In this document: positions 1-10,539 of the stretch, one piece after another
How the letters are laid out: each line of letters starts with the position of its first letter
Position numbering within the stretch: position 1 is the first letter of the stretch
Assembly: GCA_037954235.1 (NCBI GenBank)
Contig: JBBMOA010000008.1
Span: 533,501 to 597,500 of the forward strand
Reading direction: 5' to 3'
DNA from: Aulostomus chinensis
Taxonomy: Eukaryota; Chordata; Actinopteri; Syngnathiformes; Aulostomidae
DNA length: 64,000 bases
The notes under the pieces: generated by a model
The model's input: the letters and a program-made list of their open reading frames with translations, nothing else
What the model was told of the DNA's origin: nothing
Database searches by the model: none
Made by a program: the position numbers and the translations under genes

Positions 1-820
1 GCTCACCGACAGCGAGCATGGGCTCATCTGCCCCAGACACTGCCGATGGGGAGGCGCTGGATGTAGGTGCTACAGCAGGATGTTCCGGGGTCACGTTGAG
101 GCAGGTGAACGCTCAAGTTTCCGTTTGGGCTGGCCAGGAGGGGGAGCTTGGGGGTCCACGCGCGTGCTCAGCACAGTGTTCCTTCAGCCTCTGGTCCATT
201 TGGAAGCTCAATGAGGGCATTGTAGGATGTGGGCCTGTCTCGGAGCAACCCATCCTTAATGGCTTCACTGAGGCCACGCCGGTAAGCGCTCTGGAGAGTC
301 TTATCACCCCACTCACTGTCAGCTGCCAAATCCGAAACTCCAGGGTGTAATCGGTGACAGAGCGGGACCCCTGCTGGATCGAGTGGAGGCCAGAGGCAGC
401 ATCCCTGCAATCCTCGGGATGGTCAAAGACAGATCGAAACTCAGCATGAAAGGCAGAATAACTGGTGGCAAGGCTGCTACTCTGGTCGACTGCAGCTGTG
501 GCCCATCTAAGAACTCAGCCAGAGAGGAGGGACATAATGAAGGCTATTTTGGCACCGTCAGTGGAGTATCTGGAGGGCTGGTGTTTAAATATTAGCTCAC
601 ACTGAACCAAAAAGGAAATGTTGAGTAAGAAATGGAGTTGCCACTGACCCTCCAGGCTCTCGGAGTCAGCGTGGGTGGTGGCGACAATCCCCCCCACAGA
701 GGTGCTGCCCATGACTGCCACCACCCGCTGCTCAAACTCCGTCAGGTGCCCCTCTCCCTGACCCCCACCTGTCTGGCCCGCACTCCTCCGGAGGGCAGCT
801 GTACGCCACTTGACCTCCAC
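1..820 (-). pseudogene. Ty3/Gypsy (sushi-like) gag relic, runs off the window
   Basis: Reading the minus strand from about 820 towards 1 gives a gag capsid-like protein of the sushi/Ty3-Gypsy type. Visible landmarks are an N-terminal stretch around an FLVQCELIF motif, the TDYTLEFR motif and the RRGLSEAIKDGLL motif before a LKE-rich end. The frame is broken: one in-frame stop lies near 515 after the SLLSG motif, a frameshift follows TDYTLEFR near 320, and a second lies near 190. Gag would package element RNA; this copy cannot make a full product. The zinc knuckle expected next would lie beyond position 1. The 5' leader continues to about 1060 and is shared with the plus-strand piece at 13,324-13,708. 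Family assignment is from motif recognition. Confidence 0.72.
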
Positions 821-1060
821 CTTGAGGTCCTGTTAGTGCCATTTTCCATGTTATTTAAATTTAGAGTGAAGCCAGTTGATGATTGTAGTTGTTCATTTAG
901 TGATTGTGCAGTGTTGAATGTAGTCCTACTTTAGCTTGCATTGTTCAGGAAGTTAGAATTGCAGACATGCATTAGAAACAGAGAGGAAATCTTTCAGAGC
1001 GCCAGCAGAGGTGCAAGCTGATGACGTAGTGATGCTGGCGCAGGTTTAGAGAGGAAAACT
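821..1060 (-). mobile_element. Gypsy 5' leader with palindrome
   Basis: This stretch precedes the gag relic on the minus strand and aligns by eye with plus-strand 13,324-13,520, so it belongs to the same element family. It contains an inverted repeat, GCGCCAGCA at 999-1007 and TGCTGGCGC at 1033-1041, with a TGACGTA CRE-like motif in the loop. I could not see an LTR edge or primer binding site. Confidence 0.55.
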
Positions 1061-1487
1061 GAGCTTTGTATCACTTTGATGGTTCAGTAAAGGAGGAGCC
1101 ACAGGTGTGGATCAGAAAACACGTGAAACGGGCAGTGTGACACTCGTGTTTAAACAAACAGCTCCGTTATCCAACGCCGCTGATGTGGTGAAAGTTCATA
1201 AATCAACATTGTAAAAACACAAACAAAAAAGGATTTAGCCACATTTATCTTTAAACACAATCTGATAAATGCATGTGGAATTTGTTCTCTTGCACACGTA
1301 GTCTACATTTGTAAACTAGGCTATAAACAGCTGGCAGTGCGGCACTGAGGGATGGCTGCGATATCCCAGACCTGTTCGCACAGAATTTATTATTAATTTT
1401 TATATCCTGAATAGAATAGAAATCTATAAATTTAAGTTACGCCTATATTGTGATATGGCGGTCAAAAGGAATAAGCATACCTGTCGG
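1061..1487. other. Unassigned sequence between Gypsy and Harbinger relics
   Basis: No reading frame of note. Part of it may be intron of the Harbinger gene that follows on the minus strand, because the coding similarity stops at a GACAG|GTATGC splice-donor-like sequence near 1480. Otherwise nothing recognised. Confidence 0.3.
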
Positions 1488-1749
1488 ACAATTCCCTCTG
1501 GAATGAGCCCGTTGCCGAGAAACCCATCGTTGTCAGCACTTTAATGTGTGCGGGTATGATGCTGTTCCCGTGGGTCGGTCACTCTAAAATTGAACTCAGT
1601 TCAGCAATCAGATCCAAGAGCAAGGCTCTAGGTTGTCTGAAAGGGCTTATTAGCCAGTCATGAGCCAGGAAATCTTCCCGATCTTGGAACACCCTTTCCA
1701 GTCGGATCCGTCCATTGGCATGGTCTTCAAGAAGAGAAAGTGCATCCAT
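1488..1749 (-). pseudogene. PIF-Harbinger (HARBI1-like) transposase exon 1, decayed
   Basis: The minus strand from an ATG at 1749-1747 encodes the N-terminal part of a HARBI1-like nuclease. It opens with MDALSLLEDHANG, continues through an F..PRALLLDLI helix-like stretch, and reaches the family motif VLTTMGFSATGSFQREL near 1490. One in-frame TGA after SSILE, probably from a CGA arginine codon, breaks it. The similarity ends at a plausible splice donor near 1480, so this looks like a first exon with the rest lost. HARBI1-like transposases cut at short terminal inverted repeats. The end at about 1997 (minus-strand GGGGCCTCATTTATAAA) is the likely 5' terminus of the same element. Confidence 0.7.
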
Positions 1750-1997
1750 TGTGCCGCATTGCGCATGGCTGCCACTGCATGGCTATTTATATGCGCTATT
1801 TCCATTAACCAATTGTTCCCACCTTGTCACAATTGTCTCCAAAATGTGCGTAAGCAAGGTCTGTAGTTTGCTTAAAGTTGCGCACATTCCTACGCAAGTC
1901 TCTTTTATTTTATAAATCCCAACTCTTGCGTAAGAAGTTGTGTACACACCTCCAAGCCCGTTTTTTTTGCGTAAGCAAGCTTTATAAATGAGGCCCC
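1750..1997 (-). mobile_element. 5' terminal region of Harbinger element A
   Basis: Noncoding 5' part of the first Harbinger relic. On the minus strand it begins GGGGCCTCATTTATAAA at 1997 and contains repeated TTGCGTAAG/CTTACGCAA motifs, as expected of subterminal transposase binding sites. The same GGGGCCTCAT start is seen at the end of element B at about 2685. No clear target duplication was identified. Confidence 0.55.
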
Positions 1998-2029
1998 TGG
2001 AACATTTAGTTGACAAAATAAATTAATCT

Positions 2030-2685
2030 GGCTTCATGAATTGTGTAGTAGCTTCTTACCCACTCACATTGTGGAAATGAAATTCTGGCGTGCGAGGACG
2101 GCTGCCCGGCCGGGATCGGCCATCCCTCCAGCTTCTGTGGATCGCAGATGATCTGCACATTGATGGAGTGGAAACCCTTACTGTGAACGTAAGCATGTTC
2201 CTCATGGGACGTTGCTGTTATGGCAACATGAGTGCAGTCATTTGAGAATTAGTCAGAAGTGTGGAGCAAGTCCTCCCGCTCCCTGAAATGTCGCTCTCGT
2301 CTGGTTGCCCCGTTTGCCATGTCCTCCAACAGCGCAAGTGCTGCCATTGTAGAAAATTGCACATTCAGCACAATCGTGAAGGCTCTTTCATAGCCACTTC
2401 AGTAATGCCAACAGGTGTTTGTGTTGATGGCTTTTTTGTGCCTGATGTATGTGCAGTTGACAAATAATGTCAGTCACCAAACACTGCCACAGGGTGTCGC
2501 CAACGGACCGAAGTGCAGTTAACGCAAGAATCGGCTTTCCGCCAACTTCTACGCCACCTCCGGAGTTGGCATGAAACAACACAAGAATCAACAAACTTTT
2601 CGTGTTGATACATCTGAATGTGAGCGCTGATCCTGGCGTACGCAAGTTGTTCTTGCGTAAACCGCATTGATACATGAGGCCCCTG
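2030..2685 (-). mobile_element. Internally deleted PIF-Harbinger element B
   Basis: The minus-strand 5' terminus is GGGGCCTCATGTATCAA at about 2685, followed by GCGTAC/TTGCGTAA subterminal repeats. The transposase begins near 2356-2300 with the same MAALALLEDMANG-type start seen at 14,250, runs about 30 codons, and is then joined directly to the catalytic-region motif FHSINVQ near 2165. The N-terminal core present in the copy at 13,709-14,354 is missing. This is the usual structure of a non-autonomous derivative made by internal deletion. The second terminal repeat is not recognisable near 2030, so this side is truncated or diverged. Confidence 0.62.
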
Positions 2686-3285
2686 GTGACATAGGTGGGA
2701 GCTGGTAGCCTTGCTTCAACCTGATGGAGGAGCAGAAATCAGCACCAATACTGCAACATTGCTGTGGAAACGAATCTGCCGATAATACTAAATCTGCCTG
2801 TGAGTGACAGGAGCCCCTGTCATGATGGAGCAGCACGCACTTATCATCTGACTGCAGTCGTCTTCACTGGAGGGGTCTCGCAGCATCTTTCAGCTCATTG
2901 TTCAGGGGTTCTGGCTCAGAAGTCTCCCAGTGCTCCCATCAACCTGGTTTCCAGCCCAACAGCAGCAGCCATTATTTTCAGCACAAAAGCTCCAAACAAA
3001 CCAGCTGTACAATACCTACGACTCGGCAGACGGACGATGAGGATAGCAAAAGGAGAGATGTGGAGCTGATAGCAGCTAAATTAAAATCCTGTCTGTGCTG
3101 TGGTTTGTTTGCAGGCCAGTTGTCCACCACATAAGTTAGAGACCTTTTTTCTGAGTGCAGCAACACAAACTTGGTTGACAAACTGCCTGATGAGCCTTTG
3201 TGAAGTGGGAAACTGAGCAGCTGATGCACCTCGGTGTGTGTAGGACAGGACACTGCCACCTCCTGCAGCCGAGGGAGCAACATTC
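2686..3285. other. No gene recognised
   Basis: Short open frames occur on both strands, but none resembles a known family or shows convincing coding structure. I see nothing definite here. Confidence 0.4.
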
Positions 3286-3440
3286 CCAGAGAGAGAGAGA
3301 CAGAGGACAGGGACAGAGACAAAGACAAATAATGGAAAAAGACAAGCTTTACAGAAGGAAAGAGAGGGGCAGAGATGAAGAGGGAGGGAAAGAAAGAGTG
3401 ACTGATGGACAGACGGAGACAAGAACAGGCATAAAGTAGA
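3286..3440. repeat. GA-rich purine tract
   Basis: Imperfect GA/AGACA purine-rich sequence on the plus strand. The arginine/glutamate-rich and serine/leucine-rich translations across it are products of base composition. Confidence 0.7.
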
Positions 3441-3740
3441 AAGAAGGGAAACAATAACAACAACCAGCGACCAATAATCACATCTATGGGTTCAACACAA
3501 GCAATCAAATCCTGCAAAATACTCATGGTCCTTGGATTTCCTGTTTTATTTTGTAGTAAATGTCCTGACTTCCTGTGCGCTCCCTTCTGTGACCTCATAT
3601 GTCTAACCCGTGACGATTACACCAGCTGTGTCTCGTTTCCTTGTGTTTCCTGTCTCTTGTAAGTGTTGGATAATTCTGCATTTATGCCCATGATTTCAAT
3701 AAACAGGAAGAGCTCCTGTCATGCTTTGCCACATTTTTAG
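3441..3740. other. Unassigned, ends in a polyadenylation-like AATAAA
   Basis: No gene recognised. An AATAAA occurs near 3698 but has no associated coding sequence. Confidence 0.3.
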
Positions 3741-3871
3741 TGTAGTATTCACTGGTTGCTGGTGTAGTATTCACTGGTTGCTGGTGTCGTATTCACTGTT
3801 TGCTGGTGTAGTATTCACTGGTTGCTGGTGTAGTATTCACTGGTTGCTGGTGTAGTATTCACTGTTTGCTG
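3741..3871. repeat. 22-bp minisatellite, six units
   Basis: Six head-to-tail copies of a 22-bp unit built on TGTAGTATTCACTGGTTGCTGG, with single-base variants (TCGTATTC in unit 3, CTGTTTGC in units 3 and 6). Tandem with no spacers. Confidence 0.92.
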
Positions 3872-4340
3872 ATCAGATTAAAATGCACCACAACAATGAA
3901 AGCCGATTTGGCGAATGGAAAAATACTGATACACTACAAGGATGCGCCCCCCCCCCCCCCCCTGCGTGGGTGGAGCCAAGAAAATGTAAAAGACCATTTG
4001 ACCTGGATATCAGGGCCTCTTCTACTTCACCCTTAAGGTGGTTAGACTGAAGTCTCAGTGCTGACTCAGCATCTATGCTCTGTTTGCTGGAATAAATATT
4101 ACTGGACTAGAGAAATTGATGAATATTTTTTAACCTTTCCACTGAGGTATTATGATCCTGGACAGAAGGAGAGGCAATAATTCCTCCTTCAACATCGGTT
4201 CATTGTTAGTGTCATGGTCTTGGTCCCTCTCATTGTGGTCTCAGCTCCTTTGTTTTCTGTAAGTTATTGGAATCCGTTTTTGTTTTGTTTTGTTTGTACT
4301 TTGAATTTGTCTGGGAGTCCATTCCAGAAAGTGGGTACAA
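3872..4340. other. Unassigned, with a poly-C run
   Basis: Contains a 16-base C run at 3947-3962. No reading frame or repeat family was recognised in the remainder. Confidence 0.4.
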
Positions 4341-4470
4341 CAAACTCTGAGTTTATCCTTGAGCTTTGAGTTGGTTGAACCTGAGATGGGAAACTCTGAG
4401 TTTTCAGTTCCAGAACAGCTGATCTGCTTTACTTCAGTCAACTCTGAGTGTGTTCACCTTGAGTTACGAG
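4341..4470. mobile_element. Terminal piece of an unclassified DNA transposon-like repeat
   Basis: The stretch carries repeated AACTCTGAGTT motifs (near 4340, 4390 and 4440). I associate this pattern with a common teleost DNA-transposon end, but I cannot name the family. It abuts the broken 3' edge of the CR1-type LINE. Confidence 0.3.
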
Positions 4471-6012
4471 AGCAATGGAGTAGGGAGGAGGCTGCTCGGC
4501 TGTTGCAGAGGGGGAGGGGGGTGGACTGGCTGAACCTGTTGAAGAACTTGTTCTGGTCATTTGCTCTCTCCACCCCTCCCCCCTCCATGCTGGTCCTGGC
4601 TTTGTGGCTGGTGATGGTCTTGACACCCTCCCAGACCTCCCTCATGTTGTTCTCCTTCAGCTTTTGCTCCACCTTCCTCCTGTAGGAGTCCTTTGCCTCC
4701 TTCAGGCAGCGGTTCACCTCCCTCTGTGCTGCTCTCCTCTCCTCCTTGTCCTTTGTCCTGAAGGCCTTCTTCTTCCTGTTGAGGACATCCTTGACTTCCT
4801 GTGTTATCCATGGTTTGTTATTTGGATAACACCGAACAGTCTTGGTGGGGGCAACCACGTCTGCACAGAAGTTGAGGTAGTCTGTGAGACAGTGAGTCAT
4901 CCCATCTATGTCCTCCTCATGTGCACCCAGCAGTACATCCCAGTCTATGGTGTTGTAGCAGTCTCTCACGGCCTCCTCTGCTGCAGGAGTCCATTTCCTG
5001 ATGGTGTGGGTGGAGACTGCCTGTCTTTTGACCAGGGGGGTGTACTGGGGCTGTGCGTGCACCAGGTTGTGGTCCGACTTTCCCAGTGGGGGGAGGGCGG
5101 TGACTCTGTACGCCTCCTTAACGTTGGTATACAGTAGGTCAATCGTCCTGTTCTTCCTTGTGGGACAGTCAACAACCTGATGGAAAGCAGCCAGGGTAGA
5201 GTCCAGGGTGACATGATTGAAGTCTCCAGAAATTATCACGAAGGCCTCAGGATGTTGGGTCTGCAGCCGTGCAGTGACACGAGATCCTTCGCTGTCGGAG
5301 GGATGTACACACAGAGGGAGATCACGTGACTGGACTCCCTCGGCAGGTAATATGGCCTCATGCTAACGGCTAGCAGCTCCACATTAGGGCAACACAAAAC
5401 CACCTTCACTGAGACATGGCCAGGGTTACACCAACGGTTGTTGGTGTAGACAATAAGTCCCCCACCTTTGCTTTTCCCACATGCCCTCGTGTCCCTGTCC
5501 GCTCTCACCGCTGTGAAACCTCGCAGGTCCACGTGAGCATCCAGTATAACATTGGTTAGCCATGTCTCCGTTAGGATGAACAAGCTGCACTCACGGTAGA
5601 TCCGCTGGTTTTCCAGAGCGACAAACTCATCCATCTTATTCGGTAGCGAATTGACGTTAACCATAATCACGGAGGTAAGCGATGGTTTGAAGCGCCCCCG
5701 GTTTCTTGCCAGCTGCGTCTTTAGCTTAGCCCCAGCCTTGCACCTTACTCTGTAGTGTCTCCGCAGCTCTGCTGGGACGTTGTGTCTGTGTCCGTATTTG
5801 AAGTTTTTAAGAGCCAGTAACTCCTCTCTAGAACAAGCGAGATTGCTGGCTCTTGTCTGTAAAATTGTCGTTTCCATAGGATATACGTTTCTGAACTTCT
5901 CAAGGAAGTAGAGGTAAGAAAAGGAAACAAAAAGAACGATAGAAACAAAACAGTGCTCAGAGCGTTCGGAGTGGCTGCCGTAACCTACAGCGCCATCTTG
6001 ACAGAGACACAC
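4471..6012 (-). pseudogene. CR1/Rex-type LINE ORF2, endonuclease half only
   Basis: The minus strand from about 6012 encodes the apurinic-type endonuclease of a CR1-superfamily LINE. Motifs in order are VNSLPNKMDE (near 5650), FILTETWLT (near 5580), GGGLIVYTN (near 5460), VYIPPTAKD (near 5300), then after a frameshift at about 5270-5295 ISGDFNHV (near 5230) and LGKSDHN (near 5090). Downstream is a basic linker with PNNKPWITQEV and FFNRF, after which the protein stops near 4490 before any RT. LINEs are usually lost from the 5' end, so loss of the 3' half implies a later deletion or rearrangement. The RT half at 59.4-60.7 kb may be the same family but is a separate copy. Confidence 0.75.
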
Positions 6013-6115
6013 ACTTTGATAGTTTTTCTACAGTGAGCCTTCATGAGCTCAGTACAATAATGTCCTCCTCTAAACCCTCCACCTGTCTCCTAGACCCCAT
6101 CCCAACTAAGCTGCT

Positions 6116-6488
6116 TGTAAGGGAAATTCTCCTTGTAGACCGTTGAGAGTTGCTAATTCTCTGAAGAATCACAGACTCGGTGTGATGAATCAAGTCTCTT
6201 TAATGCATGCAGCATGGAGAGAAGACTGCTGAGTGTTCTCTGCTGATCTGTACAATGACCCAACCTTTTATACCATTAACAACAAAGGGCAGATGGTTTT
6301 CACATCAAAGCAATGACTGTATCACCTGTTCACCAGCTGCTTCTCACCTCCCCCCCTTCATCCCGTCTGCTACTGTTGTCATTTGTTCCTTGAGGTCAGG
6401 AGATGGCCAGAGAAACTCATGTGACTGACAAAATGCTTTCTGAGACAAATACTCTTAATCTACAGTATCTGCTAATCTAATTCCGACA
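6116..6488 (-). mobile_element. Solo endogenous-retrovirus LTR
   Basis: A 373-bp unit beginning TGTAAGGG and ending CGACA, the same length as both LTRs of the provirus at 14,503-18,390 and homologous throughout, although the U3 half (6290-6488) is more diverged. Read on the minus strand it has a TATAAAAG promoter box and an ATTAAA polyadenylation signal (plus-strand 6199-6204). Flanks are TGCT (6112-6115) and TACT (6489-6492), a probable 4-bp target duplication with one change. It interrupts the L2 reading frame, so it is younger than that L2. Solo LTRs arise by recombination between the two LTRs of a provirus. Confidence 0.85.
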
Positions 6489-7924
6489 TACTCCAAGACT
6501 CTCTACCCTCGTTAGCCCCTCCCTCTTGGATATGATCAATGTGGCGCTGGTATCTGGTTCCGTCCCTCAGTCCTTTAAAGTAGCAGGAATTAAACCCTCC
6601 TCAAAAACAAGCCTGGATCCAGAAGTTCTACCAACTACAGACCAACATCACATCTTCCTTTTCTCTCCAAGGTTCTGGAGAAAGCAGCTGCTAAACAGCT
6701 CTGGGACTTCTCCACAGCAACAGCTGATTGGAGGATTCAGTCAGGTTCCAGGTTCATCCTAGCACAGAAACAGAACTAATCAAAGGTACCAGTGACCTCC
6801 TACTGGTACCAGATGAGGGACTGGTCTCTGTGCTGGTCTGATTAGATCTCAGTGCAGCTTTGATACCATTGACCACCATATCCTTCTACAGAGACTGGAA
6901 CCTGTCACTGGTATTAAAGGAACCACACTAAACTGGTTCAGGTCATATTTACTAGGTCCATCTCATTTGGTACTAGTTAATGATGGTTCCTCTGAAACCA
7001 CGACAGTCAGTTCTGGTGTTCCACAAGGGTCTGTGGTCACCTGAGGACCACCTGATCTGATGAGACAGGTACCCTGGATGGCACCCCCCTGGCCCCCAGC
7101 ACCACCGTCGGAACCTAGCAGTTCTCTTTGACCAGGACCCTTTAACTCCCACATTCACAAACCTCCAGGACGCCTTCTTCCATCTACGTAACATCGCTAA
7201 GATCAGACACATCCTGGCTCAAGAAGACGCAGAAAAACTAGTCCCTGCTTTTGTCACTTCCAGGCTGGATTATTGTACCTCCCTCCTACCAGGCTGGACT
7301 AATAAGTCCCTAAAGACTCTCCAGCTGGTCCAGAATGCTGCTGCCGCGTGTTGACTAGAACTGGTAGCAGAGACCAGGTCTCTCCTGGACTGCTTCTCTG
7401 CATGGCTCCCTGTCAGATTCAGAACAGAATTTAAAATTCTTCTTCTACCATCAAAGTCCTCAACAGTCAGGCTCCTTCATGCCTGACAGAGCTCCTAGTC
7501 CCCTATGATCCAGCTAGAACCCTTCACTCCCAGGATGCAGGGTTCCTGCTGGTTCCTAGAGTTCTAACAGTAGAATGGAGCCAGAGCCTTCAGCTATCAG
7601 GCTCCCCTCCTGTGGAACCGTCTCCCAGTTTCAGTCCAGGACCCAGACCCCCTGTCTAGGGTTAAGAGCAGACTTAAGACCTCCTTGTTGATCAGGCTTA
7701 TAGTCAGGACTGCTTAGGCTGGCCCTTAGATCTGCTGCGATAGGCTCAGACTGCTAGGATCTCCCATGATGCACTGGGCTTCTCTCTCCTCCTCCTGTCC
7801 TCATACGTGTTACTAACTCCTCTTCTTCTCCCCTCATCCCAGATCCTGGTGCTGCTGGAGAAGGCTCCAGACCTGAAGAGGCTCCAGCTGCCACCCGTAG
7901 CTCCACCTGCTCACGTCCCCGTCT

Positions 7925-8330
7925 GTCCATCAGTCTCTCCTCCTTCCTCTCTCTCTCTCTGTCCCTCTCTTTCCTTCTGTCTCTCTATCTTCCTCCATTC
8001 TCTGTCTTTGTCTCTGTCCATCAGTCTCTCCTCCTTTCTCTCTCTTTATCTCTGTCCCTCTTTCCTTCTGTCTCTCTGTCTTCCTCCATTCTCTGTCTTT
8101 GTCTCTGTCCATCAGTCTCTCCTCCTTTCTCTCTCTTTATCTCTGTCCCTCTCTTTCCTTCTGTCTCTCTGTCTTCCTCCATTCTCTGTCTTTGTCTCTG
8201 TCCATCAGTCTCTCCTCCTTTCTCTCTCTCTTTATCGCTGTCCCTCTCTCTCCTTCTGTCTCTCTGTCTTCCTCCATTCTCTGTCTTTGTCTCTGTCCTG
8301 CTCTCCTGCTCTCTCTCCGTCCCCACTGAT
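7925..8330. repeat. Polypyrimidine tandem repeat, about 92-bp period
   Basis: Four copies of a CT-rich unit, marked by TCCTCCATTCTCTGTC at about 7991, 8082, 8174 and 8270 (spacing 91, 92 and 96). It lies in the 3' untranslated part of the L2 element. Both strands stay open across it, but the translations are low complexity. Confidence 0.85.
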
Positions 8331-8515
8331 CCTGGATCTGCTCCACCTTCCTGCTGGTAAAGGAAGGTTCTGGTGGCTGCTGTTGCAGGATGTGCTGCTG
8401 ATGGAGAATTGTTGGGTGGAGGTTCATTGAAGGAGGGAGGTGCTGGACCTGCTCTACTTGGACAGAGTCAGGACAGGACTTTGGTTGGGGTTTGGTGACA
8501 CACTAATAAAATGTG

Positions 8516-9899
8516 TGGAATGGTCACTTGCCTGGAATTTGATGCAGTACGAAAACACAAGTAGTGGCGGTGCAACCTTGACGCAGGACTTAGACCCTCG
8601 CTACATGAAGACCTTCCTTTCTTCATTCCTCATGTCACGCATTACATACTATTTGTTGTTGCCTGTTGTGTGTCTTCACTCTCTCGTCCTGTCTTTCTCT
8701 CCACTCAGCTTTCTCCTTCCATCTTGTTCACGCCCCTGTCTATCACTCTGTCCCTCTCTTTTCCATCTGTCTCTTCTCCGTTTTTGTCTCTTTTCCTGCC
8801 CTTTGTCTCTCTCTCCCTCCAGTAGGTCAAAGCAGACGTCCGTCCCCACTGAGTATGTAGTATGTGTATCTTTTGTGGTACTCATACAGGTTAAGACTGT
8901 AAAAGGTGAGCACGTTAGACAACAAGCTATTATGAACAGTTTTAACTGATAAGGTCCTCATTCATTTGTTCATTCATTGAATGTTTCCTCTTCTGCATGG
9001 TTCACCTGGTTGTTGTTCAGCAGAAAGGGTCAGTTCCTGGCACTGAGGAGACAAGGTGCAGCTAGCAATTGTCTAACTAGGCTCCGAAGAAGCTGACCAA
9101 TTGCTGAGCTTCATGGCGGTTGTGCAGCCTGCAGGGTGTCTGCCATGAAATCTGCGTTCTGAAGCTGACACCCATGAGGCTGCTCTCTGCTGAAATTTGT
9201 ACTCTTTGCCTGCTTGACCTTTTTCAGCAACATCAACAATGAGCTTTATGATGACAGCAGTCTCAACTCTTGTTCAACAGCTGAGGCTTTATGAGCCACT
9301 GCAGGGAGAAACTCCAGCTGACAGTAACTGTCTTAATAGAAAATAACAGCAATACTCAAAACCCATTTCAGGGTGGTTGTGCATTAGGTTGTAATGTGTG
9401 GCACAGATAAACACTGTACAACTCTACTGCAGTTATGAACGTAAGCCCTTTTGTTTTTGCTGCATTTTCCCAAACGTAACAGTGGGGCTTGTAAAAGAAA
9501 TGCCTTCAGCATTATTGTGCCTAAATCTTGTAGAGGCACAGAAATCCGCTTAAAAGTGATGCTTGAGTGCAGCATGCTTTGCATAAATGCAACATGCACT
9601 TGTCATGCTTGGTAATCAAACCTATAATGAATATTAATGAGAAACCTTTCAGAGGATGTTGCAGAAAAAGCTGTTCTTGCTTTCTGTGTTAGCGCACACC
9701 TGTACTGTGAAACAGATGTGTGACTGATGCAGATGGTGGTCTAGACTTCTTAATCAACAGGTTGTCTTGAAGTGAGGCTGTCGTTCCCGCGCCAGGAATG
9801 TAGAGCAGTTATCTCAGTCCCTTTGCTGTCCTGCATTCATAATCAATTCTAATAAACTGGTGATTAGCTCATAGTCATGTTGTGCGCTGAAGAGCGAAT
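8516..9899. other. No gene recognised
   Basis: Contains another CT-rich stretch (8670-8825). I find no gene, RNA gene or element boundary that I can support. Confidence 0.4.
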
Positions 9900-10204
9900 T
9901 GGTCAAAAATAGTAATAATTGATAATTATGAATATAATTATCAATTAATCAATAAATTACTAATTAATATTAAATATTAATTATACTTATACAATTATAA
10001 TTATACTTATAACTTGTAACAGTTACCAGTCTCTAACAGAGTTTATCTACTAACAGTCAATATTCTGTACCATTAACTACCTGGGACAGCTCTGATGTTG
10101 GAGGAAGAGATCCGAGCACTGGCTATTGCTGAGACACGTGACCACAAGTTTGTACACAAAAGACACTACGACTTCTCTCATGTAATAAAAATATATTAAT
10201 TATA

Positions 10205-10260
<56 letters not shown>
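9900..10260. repeat. AT-rich palindromic tract and (TA)n microsatellite
   Basis: 9900-10,015 is made of overlapping AATTAAT/ATTATAATTA inverted motifs. 10,208-10,260 is a nearly pure TA dinucleotide run. Confidence 0.85.
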
Positions 10261-10265
<5 letters not shown>

Positions 10266-10407
10266 CATATATATATACTAGTGTATAGTGTATCAATCAA
10301 TCAGCAACACGTTGGTACAACTGTTATCTAACGAAAGACACAAGTGATAATATATGTGTGTGCAAACGTGTGTGTGTGAGTGAATGAAGAAGGGGAGGGG
10401 GAGTATG

Positions 10408-10420
10408 GTTGCCTAGCAAC
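10408..10420. promoter_or_regulatory. RFX X-box-like palindrome
   Basis: GTTGCCTAGCAAC fits the X-box consensus GTNRCC-N-RGYAAC with a 1-base spacer. RFX factors bind such sites. A single 13-base match in 64 kb can occur by chance and no gene is visible next to it. Confidence 0.25.
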
Positions 10421-10539
10421 CAGTTAGCGTCACAGCAGGGCTAAAAGCTAGGCTAGTTAGCTGAGGCTAGCTAGCCACTAGTTAGCACCGTGGAGGTAGA
10501 ACTTACGGAATGTTAATAACTAAGCGGAGCGCTTAGCGC

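Larger units (their letters stand above)
6035..8515 (+). mobile_element. L2 (Maui-like) LINE, degenerate, split by a solo LTR
   Basis: An L2-type ORF2 relic read on the plus strand. It starts around CLLDPIPTKLL (near 6090), resumes after the LTR with PSLLDMINVALVSGSVPQSF (6520-6570), and continues with an AAFDTIDHH-like motif (near 6850) and GVPQGS (near 7015). The RT active-site block is then deleted. The C-terminal part resumes with DPFNSHI (near 7140), SRLDYC (near 7260) and LQLVQNAAA (near 7320). Many frameshifts and stops are present. The 3' untranslated region contains a polypyrimidine 92-bp tandem repeat, and L2-like 3' sequence (GGTGCTGGACCTGCTCTACTTG) ends near 8515. Confidence 0.75.

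Noticed and set aside
3741..3871. CRISPR-like regular repeat
   Set aside because: Units are directly adjacent without spacers; this is a minisatellite. The same applies to the 31-bp, 33-bp and 61-bp arrays.
3947..3962. 16-base C homopolymer as a functional signal
   Set aside because: Homopolymers of this kind recur here (near 32,413, 32,790 and 62,590) and may partly be length errors; no associated function.
4604..5137. 177-codon plus-strand frame
   Set aside because: Antisense shadow of the CR1-type LINE endonuclease read on the minus strand.
7925..8330. Opposite-strand frames (SLSLS and RDRDKDRE types) suggesting membrane or charged proteins
   Set aside because: Both come from the CT/GA-rich 92-bp tandem repeat in the L2 3' region.
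9900..10015. AT-rich palindromic tract as an origin or a terminator
   Set aside because: Simple AT composition explains the inverted motifs; no supporting context.
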